Part shown: in pieces, positions 50,901-58,400 of the stretch
Position numbering within the stretch: the first letter of the stretch is position 1
Layout of the letters: every line of letters starts with the position of its first letter
Assembly (NCBI GenBank): GCA_903813345.2
Contig: CAIIXF020000008.1
Span: forward strand, 35,242,867 to 35,302,866
From: Owenia fusiformis
Lineage: Eukaryota; Annelida; Polychaeta; Sabellida; Oweniidae
Reading direction: 5' to 3'
DNA length: 60,000 bases
Position numbers and translations under genes: made by a program
The notes under the pieces: generated by a model
Told to the model about the DNA's origin: nothing
Seen by the model: only the letters and a program-made list of their open reading frames with translations
The model's database searches: none

Positions 50901-53900
50901 CAGATTATCATCAAACTTTCAGAACAGAATTCACATTGAATGAACTAAATAATTCTAAAATTTCAAGGCAAAATATGCAACATTGACCGAATTATTCAAC
51001 TTTCTTACGGTCCTGTTTTTTTTTGACACCCTGTATGTATTTTTTTGTATTGTAACTCCACAGCATATCTTTAATCAATGAGGTGACCTGGATAGTACCA
51101 TGGGCTTTCAACTAGAATCTAATTGAAAGCCTCTGATAGTACAATGTATGTATTTTTGTATTGTAACTCCACAGCATATCTTTAATCAATGAGGTGACCT
51201 GGATAGTACCATGGGCTTTCAACTAGAATCTAATTGAAAGCCTGTGATAGTACAATGTATGTAATTTTTATATTGTAACCCCACAGTATATCTTTAATTA
51301 ATGAGGTGGCCTGAAAATATAAATAAAAGAATCATGTTGGGCATATTGTTGAATCATCTACCTCTTAGGTAATTAAGGTTTCTGGGTCGATTGCAATTAA
51401 TTTCAAATAAATGGTTCCTAGAAAAAGTCAGCATGCCCGTTAAAGCAAACTTCAAAAGATCATCAAATGAAAACTCCAAGGTGAAACATTTGGTCTGTTG
51501 AGTAAACAATTGGTCTGTTGACAAAACCATTGATCTAAAATATGTGATTAACAATATTTTTGATGTTGGTTAATGATGAAAATGAATTGAAATATTATAT
51601 ATATAACATCATTAATACATAATAAAAACATATAAATCAAAATTAGAAAAGAGGCATTTTTCATTTTCAGCAGATGTTTTAAAAATATATCATCGTCAGT
51701 TTCTCTCAGTAGGTGACACTTCTTGAAAGTACAACTGTGCATCTATCTTCTAATCAAAGTATATTTACATGTTGCTAGTAGCTACATGTACATTAGGTCC
51801 AATTAGTTGATATGTCACCTGCATTCCCCAATTAAAAATGTATGTCCTAGGAAAAAACATGTGGTTTAAACCATATTGGGCATAAATAAGTTGTTATAAT
51901 GAAAATGTGATAATAATCTGTGAAGCCAAAAAATTGGGTGAATTTCACTCCAAATGTACACAACTGCAGGCCCGTAGCCAGGATTTGCCAAGGGGGTTCA
52001 CTTTTCGAAAAATTCCGGGAGTTCACTTGAAACAATTTTGATCCAAAAATGGCCAAAATCACTTAAAAAGTGCTCAGAATGGTGAAAAACTGCATGATTT
52101 TGAAAGTTTTTTGGCCAGGGGGGAGGGAGCCAGGGGGATCGAACTCCCCAGGCTATGGGCCTGATTTATCAGAATTTAGTATTTAAAGTGCAATCAAAAT
52201 TCATTTGTTTCTCTAAACATATCAGCAAGACCATAATTACTTAGGAACGTCCATGTGAATACAATCAATACATGTATAACTTAACCAATCAGTCAATTAT
52301 GTGGGTGGAATTACCTAGAAAAAATTAAGCACTGCTCAAGAATCTATTAACGTAATAGAAAGTCAAAAAACTTAGGAAGTTAAAAAACTTGCCAAGAGTG
52401 TGCACATGAAATTAAACATGAAAAACTTCATCATATTCCTTAGATTAATCTTTAAAAACCTATATCACGATTTCTGCTTCATTCTGGGACTACCCTTAAT
52501 ATATGCTCCAAAGATCTTTGATGTTTTCTGTCTTGTGTCTACCATCACATTTTAAAACTTATCCGAAATATTATAGGGTAGTTTGGTGACTGGTGACATT
52601 TGGTGTCAAAGGGAAATAATATTTCAAGGCATTCTGAAAGACAGAGACCTATTTTGCAGTCAACAATTTGGATCATATCTTCTTACTTGACTTTACATTT
52701 GTTGTATTCTAGTCTATCACTCACTGATCTACAGTGTATGGTATCAAAATTCCATTTATTCACCAAATATCCAAATGATCAGCATCTCATAAATCCCAGT
52801 GCATAATATAAAGCTTAAAAGGAAACATTTTTGACTTTTGGACAATGGTAAAAAATAGAGCTACGTGGAAAAAATTAGTGAAATAAGAATAGAATCCACC
52901 CAAGATGGGCAGTGAATACAGTGAGCGATTTTCATTTTGGTCAATTCTACTATCTGTTTCAGTGACTGTGATGGCCATTTCACCGAGATATGGTCTAGAT
53001 TCCATGGGTGTAGCACTCGGTACGCCAGGTAAACACAGGCATAACAGATGTTTGCATGAAAAAATATTTTTCTGAATACATGAAAAACATGGTGTAAAAA
53101 AGTGAAGAATAAATGTCAATAAAATTCCACTTTCAAAATATATTCGGAGTGGCTCCAGGACCGACAATTGTCGGTACTGGAGACTGTCCAGGGGTATTTG
53201 CTGGGGTACCGACAATTGTTGGCACTCTATCGTCAACTAGTAGTGCCAGATAGAGAACCGACAATTGTCGGTACGCAAGTGGCTGCTACGTGTTTTTGCT
53301 AGAGAGCCGACAATTTCATAAATAAATGCACTACTTTTACTTTAGCATTAACCTCATCACTGGTAGCCTAGTGGTTAGCGAGCACGACTCGAAAACAATC
53401 GGTCCCGAGTTCGAATCCCGGCAAGACCTACTTTTTTTTCTTTTGAGGGGGGGGGCATAGTGCTTCTTTTGCAGTAGGAAATCGTACAGGCATTAACTTG
53501 TAGTGAGCCATAATTTATTTTGACAAAAATTGATTCAACTTCCATCAAAATTGTCCTACAAGCTTCAATTAAAAAACATTTTAAAGCTCTTTTCTTGTTC
53601 TATCTAATGGGTCGATATATACAGTTAGGGGAGGGGATGCTTTCGCCCCCGTCGCTCTCTACCCTTACTACGCCATGGCACAGGAGAAATATCTCATTTG
53701 GAATATATCACTGTTTACTTTGCGTTTGGTAGCTATCTCATGCGAGATGGAATCGTGGCCTTAACTAAAGGAGCCAAATGCAACTTCCATCAAAAATTGT
53801 GCTATAAGGTATGAGTACCGTAATCCAACACCAAATTCGAAAATTCATAACAATACTTTGCACATATGGCGTTCGTGACCAACTATGAAACGCTTACCCC

Positions 53901-55095
53901 CCCATAGTGTTATATATCAAAATGCACCTGTCCATATAGGGGTTCGATTGACCTACATTAAATTATAGGGAGTCAGGTTACTTTTTGAGATATCGTTTAT
54001 TGTAACTCACGTTTGCTACCACTTCCTCAATTCTGATATGACGGGCAAACGCGTAGTAAACATGCTCACGTTCGGAACTATTTTGACCTACATCGCTATT
54101 TTCCTAATTCAAATGAAAGTTGAACTCCTCTTTATTTTGACACCAAATAGTGGCATACTAGGTACCCTAGAAAGAGAAGCCAACTATTGGTTATTTAGAA
54201 CGATACCACAGGTTTTTAAATGGACTATATAGGGGTTATACCTTTTGGCGGATGAATATGGAACCTCATACCATAAGCTTCAAATAAAAAACATTCTAGC
54301 TATTTTCTTCTATCTAATGGGTAGCAAACGCCCCTTTCTACGCTTGATCGGCTCAGGAGAAATATCCTGTCTGTTTAGAATATATATAGCCGTTTACTCT
54401 GCATTAATAGCTCTCTAACGTCTTACTTGTTCATGTTTTTTATTGGGCCTTTCAACGTTTACTACCATTCCCTGTTCCCGGGCTACCATTTTTTGACTGG
54501 GTTTGGTAATCCCCGGGTAACCGGGGCTAATGCCCTCCCCGGGTTTTGCACTTGTTCCCAAAATATCCGTATGATATCTGAAATATCCCCCCGCGCATTG
54601 CGCATGCGCCAGAAAATTCGAAAATCAATATTTGTCGGTCCTCTAGCGTGTAAACACAGCATATCTCCCGTACCGACAATTTATTTGTCGGTCCTCTAGC
54701 GTGCCACCACATCAGAGTCTAGAGTACCGACAATTGTCGGTACTCTAGCCTTTACGAAATATATTATTTATGTCTGTGATCATGATAACATTTGCGTCAT
54801 AACACACCGAAAAAGTTTTCATGGGTAGAGAATTGAGAACACCCAAGATCCCTTGAACGCTCATTTTCGATTCGCTCAACTTGTAATCGTACTAGGCTAG
54901 ATCTAATAATTATTATTCTAACATATACAAATGCACCCCTTGATCTAGAAACCCTGCAAAGCCTCAAAAATCATTTCGAAATATGATTCAGAATCAGCTG
55001 ATTTTAGAAAATTTTTACCTGTCTTTTGGAAGTGGACCAAGATGAATCGAAGATCTTTTTCTCGGTGGTAGAAGAAGACTGGTCTCGTCATCCAT
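41851..55095 (-). CDS. Equilibrative nucleoside transporter (SLC29/ENT family)
   Basis: Predicted plasma-membrane or endomembrane transporter that moves nucleosides down their gradient, with 11 membrane helices in the family. Twelve coding exons are placed, in gene order: 55095-55019, 49920-49839, 48606-48543, 48226-48115, 47654-47560, 47077-46941, 46577-46431, 45677-45647, 44527-44416, 43737-43652, 42873-42674 and 41962-41851. Hallmarks: KDRYWLVYFIFYTLGIAALL then PWNFFTNAKQ; ILQGGIFGLSGMFPQKYT; KSAFGYFIAAAVI; IWMLALSVFLVFFVTLSCFP; KYFVPVTCFLLFNVGDLIGR; FDHDFYPILFMAIFAISNGY; and the last helix ETAGAMMSFFLACGLGCGAG. Phases join everywhere except between the exons ending at 46431 (phase 0) and starting at 45677 (needs phase 2 in), so one short exon for the cytoplasmic loop between helices 6 and 7 is missing. 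Which ENT paralogue this is cannot be told. It is convergent with SCYL1 and divergent from WDR43. Confidence 0.93.
42236..42478. mobile_element. MITE with GAGGCCGTTTCTCGAAA ends
   Basis: GAGGCCGTTTCTCGAAACGT on the left faces CGAAACTTTCGAGAAACCGC and CTC on the right. The inside repeats TTAACGAT/ATCGTTAA words. It is in the last ENT intron. Confidence 0.78.
42674..42873 (-). CDS. ENT exon 11
   Basis: Acceptor AATTTCAG, donor GTGAGT; 200 bp, phase 0 in and 2 out. It encodes PSHNSPLLPLLCVLRAGFIP, VVFDHDFYPILFMAIFAISN and GYLGTVTMMYGP. The family has SNGYL at this place. Confidence 0.95.
42937..43330. mobile_element. Inverted-repeat element with an internal direct duplication
   Basis: AAAGGACGATTCTCGGTTTG at the left faces CAAACCGAGAATCGTCCTTT at the right. 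Inside, a block of about 150 bp (ATTATCCCTGCTTC to TTAATTTGGG and GGCAATATTTCTA) occurs twice in direct order (from about 42987 and 43172). Intronic in ENT. Confidence 0.82.
43331..43651. other. ENT intron, nothing recognised
   Basis: AT-rich spacer. Confidence 0.4.
43652..43737 (-). CDS. ENT exon 10
   Basis: Acceptor ACATTGTAG, donor GTAAGT; 86 bp, phase 1 in and 0 out. It encodes (G)KYFVPVTCFLLFNVGDLIG and RTLAGFGQW. The Asp-xx-Gly-Arg of helix 8 is kept (GDLIGR). Confidence 0.95.
43738..44415. other. ENT intron, nothing recognised
   Basis: Contains short direct repeats (TATTTACCTACAATGTATTC and TATTTATCTACAATGTATTC, near 43731 and 43828). No gene. Confidence 0.45.
44416..44527 (-). CDS. 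ENT exon 9
   Basis: Acceptor CTGTTTCAG, donor GTAGGT; 112 bp, phase 0 in and 1 out. It encodes IWMLALSVFLVFFVTLSCFP and GVNSNIASMQQGSSPFT, helix 7 and the loop after it. Confidence 0.95.
44528..45646. other. ENT intron, nothing recognised
   Basis: No repeat family or exon is supported. Opposed small open frames at 44811-45072 are mirror products. Confidence 0.45.
45647..45677 (-). CDS. ENT exon 8 (micro-exon, 31 bp)
   Basis: Acceptor TTTTTTCAG, donor GTAAGT; read in the frame that joins exon 9 it gives PMLIIIQKPI, the usual hydrophobic/basic lead-in to helix 7. Being only 31 bp and needing an unseen upstream exon, it is less certain than its neighbours. Confidence 0.7.
45678..46014. other. 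ENT intron; site where a loop exon should lie
   Basis: Between 45678 and 46430 one exon (phase 0 in, 2 out) is expected and was not found. AACAGTCTTATTGTTA (45955) is inverted at 46063 (TAACAATAAGACTGTT), spanning the MITE that follows. Confidence 0.4.
46015..46183. mobile_element. TA-flanked CAGGGTG element, ENT intron 7
   Basis: CAGGGTGATCACTA at the left and TTAGTGATCACCCTG at the right, with TA on both sides (46013-46014, 46184-46185). 169 bp, no protein. Confidence 0.78.
46431..46577 (-). CDS. ENT exon 7
   Basis: Acceptor GGTTTCAG, donor GTATGT; 147 bp, phase 0 to 0. It encodes GAGGTFAALAEIVSIAGGND, VVKSAFGYFIAAAVIIFIAL and IAYLTLPFL, helices 5-6. Confidence 0.95.
46578..46940. other. 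ENT intron, nothing recognised
   Basis: AT-rich spacer with no repeat or exon that I can support. Confidence 0.4.
46941..47077 (-). CDS. ENT exon 6
   Basis: Acceptor TTATTACAG, donor GTGAGT; 137 bp, phase 1 in and 0 out. It encodes (W)QMEFFGITLGTVVIVNAAS, AILQGGIFGLSGMFPQKYTQ and AVMGGM, helix 4 with the family's ILQGxxFGLxG. Confidence 0.96.
47180..47405 (-). repeat. Dispersed repeat (GTTGGCATCTGTAACAAATG family)
   Basis: The minus strand reads CACAGTTGGTGTTCAGCAGT then TGGCATCTGTAACAAATGGC. The same order of words is found on the plus strand near 6835-6965, 59185-59260 and 59680-59720. No coding region. Ends not defined. Confidence 0.6.
47560..47654 (-). CDS. ENT exon 5
   Basis: Acceptor TTTTCAG, donor GTAAGT; 95 bp, phase 2 in and 1 out. 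It encodes (M)IPLKVRMLLAGILMILMFT and FTVVLVEVNTDS, helix 3. Confidence 0.95.
47655..48114. other. ENT intron with a GTCACCAC/GTGGTGAC inverted repeat
   Basis: AATGTCACCACTTCTTG (about 47980) faces CACTTGTGGTGGTGACAT (about 48031). Same words as the hairpin at 36828. No gene. Confidence 0.5.
48115..48226 (-). CDS. ENT exon 4
   Basis: Acceptor CTATTCCAG, donor GTGAGT; 112 bp, phase 1 in and 2 out. It encodes (A)ATSGQTELQATFENYLAIA and AMVPNVVFMFLNTAATK, helix 2 (family pattern FENYLAxAxxxPN). Confidence 0.95.
48227..48542. other. ENT intron, nothing recognised
   Basis: Short spacer; the minus-strand open frame over it (48321-48659) crosses exon 3 in a different reading frame. Confidence 0.4.
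48543..48606 (-). CDS. ENT exon 3
   Basis: Acceptor TGTTCCAG, donor GTAAGT; 64 bp, phase 0 in and 1 out. It encodes YFVYKLRNTTIPQNGSAIQG and T, the first extracellular loop; NTT and NGS are possible N-glycosylation sites. Confidence 0.92.
48607..49838. other. ENT intron, mostly unremarkable
   Basis: At 49677 ACAAGGGTCGCTCAAAAAGT followed by TTCGTACC resembles a lone end of a mariner-type element; no partner end was found. Otherwise AT-rich. Confidence 0.4.
49839..49920 (-). CDS. ENT exon 2
   Basis: Acceptor TTTTTTCAG, donor GTCAGT; 82 bp, phase 2 in and 0 out. It encodes (R)YWLVYFIFYTLGIAALLPW and NFFTNAKQ, helix 1 with the signature PWNFF. Confidence 0.96.
49955..51315. repeat. About 120-bp tandem repeat, four copies, split by a transposon
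   Basis: GATAGTACAATGTATGTATT, GTATTGTAACTCCACAGCAT and GAGGTGACCTGGATAG occur before the transposon (from about 49955) and again at about 51036, 51132 and 51246. Two of the later copies add CATGGGCTTTCAACTAGAAT. The transposon interrupts the first copy at ACAATGTA. Confidence 0.8.
50039..51033. mobile_element. Decayed Tc1/mariner-superfamily transposon
   Basis: The ends CAGGGTGTCC-AAAAAAATAGGACCGTAAG and its near reverse complement (CTTACGGTCCTG to GACACCCTG) run inwards for over 100 bp with changes. TA flanks both sides (50037-50038, 51034-51035). Inside, the plus strand at about 50655-50715 reads HSPDLNPPDFYLWGFLKANV, the conserved transposase stretch around the second catalytic Asp of this superfamily. 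No long frame remains, so it is dead. It is in ENT intron 1. Confidence 0.85.
51316..51966. other. ENT intron 1, nothing recognised
   Basis: AT-rich with small open frames only. Confidence 0.4.
51967..52163. mobile_element. MITE with CAGGCCCGTAGCC ends, copy 3 (reversed)
   Basis: It begins CAGGCCCGTAGCCAGGATTT and ends GGCTATGGGCCTG. The inside is the reverse complement of 27458-27671 (AAGTGCTCA, CTGCATGATTTTGAAAG, TTGGCCAGGGGGG). No clean target duplication is visible. Confidence 0.82.
52164..53155. other. ENT intron 1, no exon accepted
   Basis: A 149-residue minus-strand open frame (52787-53236) lies here, but exon 1 joins exon 2 in frame without it and it resembles nothing I know. No repeat recognised. 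Confidence 0.45.
53156..53320. repeat. Cluster of ACCGACAATTGTCGGT palindromes, left
   Basis: The 16-bp palindrome ACCGACAATTGTCGGT occurs at 53160-53175 and 53257-53272, with near copies at 53208 and 53306. The spacing words CTAGAGAG / CTCTAT / GGTACC also recur. Matches the cluster at 54625-54750. Confidence 0.8.
53357..53428 (+). mobile_element. tRNA-like sequence, probably a SINE head
   Basis: 72 nt with box A TAGCCTAGTGG and box B GAGTTCGAATCCC at tRNA spacing, followed by a T run. The acceptor and anticodon stems do not pair, so a working tRNA is unlikely. It lies between the two palindrome clusters. Confidence 0.45.
53429..54624. repeat. Degenerate direct repeat of about 700 bp spacing
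   Basis: Words such as AAGCTTCAA(T/A)TAAAAAACATT, TCTATCTAATGGGT and CAGGAGAAATATC occur near 53559-53700 and again near 54280-54370. GCATTGCGCATGCGCC lies near 54594. No protein. Its bounds by palindrome clusters suggest one large repeat unit, 53156-54750. Confidence 0.5.
54625..54750. repeat. Cluster of ACCGACAATTGTCGGT palindromes, right
   Basis: TTTGTCGGTCCTCTAGCGTG occurs twice (about 54631 and 54687), GTACCGACAATTTATTTGTC once, and AGAGTACCGACAATTGTCGG in a longer palindrome (CTAGAGTACC...GGTACTCTAG, 54719-54749). Confidence 0.8.
54751..55018. other. ENT intron 1, 5' end
   Basis: No feature seen apart from the donor GTAAAAAT just below exon 1. Confidence 0.4.
55019..55095 (-). CDS. 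ENT exon 1 with start codon
   Basis: ATG at 55095; 77 bp, phase 2 out, donor GTAAAA. It encodes MDDETSLLLPPRKRSSIHLG and PLPKD, and the next exon adds RYW, giving the PKDRYW that precedes helix 1 in the family. An acidic di-leucine-like EtSLLLP motif is present near the N-terminus and might serve endosomal sorting. Confidence 0.9.
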
Positions 55096-55278
55096 CTTTA
55101 ATAAGTTCTATGCGTTACTCGCGCAATGTCCAATATCGGCACATACGAATGTAAAATGTAAAAATAAATTAGAAAATAAAATTTGAGAACTACATTTCAG
55201 AAAGTTGAAAGTTGCGGGCGGAAGTTGTACAGATGTCGCTACTAAATCACGCATGCGCAATATGCCACACGTGGGAAA
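55096..55278. promoter_or_regulatory. Divergent promoter shared by ENT (left) and WDR43 (right)
   Basis: Only 183 bp separate the two start codons. No TATA box is seen. Present are CGGAAG (55219-55224, ETS/GABP-like), GCATGCGC (55251-55258, NRF1-like), an E-box CACGTG (55268-55273), and a TCGCGC word near 55118. This is the usual make-up of a two-way housekeeping promoter. Site roles are inferred from motif shape alone. Confidence 0.7.
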
Positions 55279-55458
55279 ATGGCTACTGTAGTTCCAAGTT
55301 TCTCACCTAATGGTGAATATTTTGCGTATGCTAGCCCAGATGGAACATTGAAACTATGGGACACAGAAACCGGAACATTAAAGCAAGAATTTACTCCAAG
55401 TTCACATCTGTCAGCGACCTGCTCGTGCCTGAAATGGGGAAGTATTCGGAGTCGGAAA
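55279..55458 (+). CDS. WDR43: WDR43 exon 1
   Basis: ATG in a good context (AAAATGG), donor GTGAGT; 180 bp, phase 0 out. It encodes MATVVPSFSPNGEYFAYASP through SAHLS-like PSSHLSATCSCLKW to SRK. Confidence 0.95.
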
Positions 55459-58400
55459 GTGAGTTTCCAGAATTTTTTTTTAAAAAATTAAAAAATTTAG
55501 ACTCGTCTAAAAAATCCTCACCTTTTCGGAAAGTAAAATATTCTTGCATGTAATTTTCATTCAGTTTCTTATCATCATCAAAAGGGTTGAATAGTTGGAA
55601 AATTATGCATCGGTCATGGCTCAGTGTCATGCAGTCAAAACTGATTCAAAATCAAAAATTTATTGAGACCAGTTTCCTTGCAAAGTTTGAGACTAGGGGA
55701 GATCCGTCGAACTTCGACGTTTGGGGCTTCTTCCTCATGGGGCTATTACGACCGTGGGGCTATCTTGACATTGTTTATATTTCTGATTTACGTAGCCCGC
55801 CATGTTTGTTTTTTGTATAACCCCATATGTCAAAGTCCGACGGATCTCCCCTATGCAGTGATGTCCATCGTCAATTATTTAATTGTTAGCAGCCTTCTTG
55901 ATATCAAATGGATATACTGTTTCATATACCTGATAATATGTTATTTTGTAGAAGCCAAAGAAAAAGCGGAAATCTTTACCTGGGGCCGTGGAAAAGACTG
56001 GAACTGAAGTGTTAGATCTATTGGCTCTTGGTACAAGCTCTGGAACAATTCTGCTGTACAGTGTTGTACATGGAGATCTACATACACAACTTGTAAGTAT
56101 ATCTGAGGTCATTCAGGAATATTTTCCCTCCATAGATGTGTTTATTGTCCTTGTCAAATAGCCTCCATAACACCACATGTATGGGGCAAAGACAAATCTC
56201 AGATATATAAATGAATAAACACAAGGAGCACACGCATCTCGAACTCGCAACCTCGTGGTTACGACGCCCAATCGCCTAGCTTGAACTTGCTGGCGCTCAA
56301 GCCCTCTCGGCCAACTCAACAACCCCAGAGACACATTAATGCTCCTGAGAATAGTGTGGGATAGAGGCCAGACTTGGATGTCCGGATTTTTAGCCTGTTA
56401 TGGAAAATAGCCCCATCAATTTGTCCCTAGTTCAGTCCTGGAATTTGTTTGTCAATTCTGGCTGCTGTTTCCATTACTCATGGAATTACAATACAAACAC
56501 GTGAACATAGTATTTGAACAAGTATGGACATGATATTCGCAATAGTGTTTAAAATGTTTTAACTTGCATAAAGCGTATTATTTACATGCTGGATTGATTT
56601 TGTAACTAATGACAACATTTTATTTCAGGAGGGGGGTCATTCAGATACTGTCACTGACATGTGCTGGCATCCAGAAAAAAATATTTTATATAGCTGTTCA
56701 AAAGACCAACATATTGTAGAATGGGATTTAATAGAAGGAAAAATAAAAAAGTAAGTCAGTCACAAGCGTATGTGTAGTATTTATAAATTTCAATGGGTCT
56801 TTTGTTGACCTAATTGGTTAGAACTGGTCACCAATCCTAGCTTAGGTTATTTCAAGGGCCAACAAAAATGCAGACAGAAAATCATCAGCTTCTAGATATT
56901 ATAAAATTTATTTCAAGTACATATACTAATACAGTTCAATATACCATACTGTACATGCTTATATATGAGCTTAATTCTGAAATGATCCTAGAAGCATTTT
57001 TTGTACGTCAATCAGACTCAATCTTGCACAGAAGCAAGGAAATATATAAACGGTCTTGCAACTAACATGTGCCCTGTGTTTTGAATTTCAGAAAATGGCA
57101 AGGTGATAAAAGAGACATACATTCGATATGTCTGTGCCCAGGGCAAAGGTGTCTACTTACAGCGGGTCATAACATCAAATTATGGGATCTAGAAACATAT
57201 GAATTGTTAAAGGTATGTACGATTTTGTTTTTGGAAATAGAATACATGTAGTTAAAGTTGCTCAAATCTGACTAAAATATTTGTCACTCTTTAAAAATCA
57301 CAATGACCTGTAATGTGTACAATCAGTAGCCTGATACAAACTTAACAAACCAACAATCATTGACATTGAAAATTGTCAAAATATGACTTATTCAACTGCT
57401 AATGCCAGATTGCAACACCTACATTTATTTGTTTTTTTACAAAATTTATTGTTGCGATGATGACCAACTTAGGACACTTCTGATCCTTTGTGATTTTAAC
57501 AACCAAGCGTTACCAATTTCTGAGCAACATCGTTACATTTCCAATATTTTCATGAAATCTGAAAGTCTACATTGTTATGGTCCCACTATGTACTAATGTG
57601 TGGTCTTGTTTGAAAGCAGGAAATTAAGTATCTTTAAAAAAATGAAATACAATTTAAATTTGTAAATATCTTAAATGTAACTCATGTTACTTGTAACCTA
57701 GTCAAACTTTACTATTGTACTATTGTATGTATCATGTATTATATATCAGAAAAAATGATTATTAAAAAAATGTATACTCACATTTTTGTTCAGTTCAAAC
57801 AAACATGTTTTCAACTTTTAACATTTCCCATGTGTAAATAAAAGAAAGGAATTTCAATTTTGCGTCTTTTACATTTCAGACATATACAGGTCATGCTACA
57901 GATGTCACTAGCCTTGTATGTGCTTCATCACCAACATCCCAACCTGTCTCAGAAGATGAGGATCCCATAGATAGTGTGGAGAATATGTACTTCCTTTCAG
58001 CTTCCACTGATGATAGAATAATAAATGCATGGTAAGTCCATAATAAATGCATGGTAAGTCCATAATAAATGCATGGTAAGTCCATAATAAATGCATGGTA
58101 AGTAGTAAATCAATATACATGGTGTCCATAATAAATGCATGGTAAGTAGTAAATCAATATACAGGTTGTCCATAATAAATGCATGGTAAGTAGTAAATCA
58201 ATATACAGGGTGTCCATAATAAATGCATGGTAAGTCCATAATAAATGCATGGTAAGTAGTAAATCAATATACATGGTGTCCATAATAAATGCATGGTAAG
58301 TAGTAAATCAATATACAGGGTGTCCATAATAAATGCATGGTAAGTAGTAATTCAATATACAGAGTGTCCATAATAAATGCATGGTAAGAAGTAATTCAAT

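Noticed and set aside
52787-53236. 149-residue minus-strand open frame as an ENT exon
   Set aside because: ENT exon 1 (phase 2) joins the exon at 49920 exactly to give PKDRYW; the open frame does not fit the family and overlaps a palindrome cluster.
53357-53428. Functional tRNA gene
   Set aside because: Box A and box B are present, but the acceptor and anticodon stems do not pair; better read as a SINE head.
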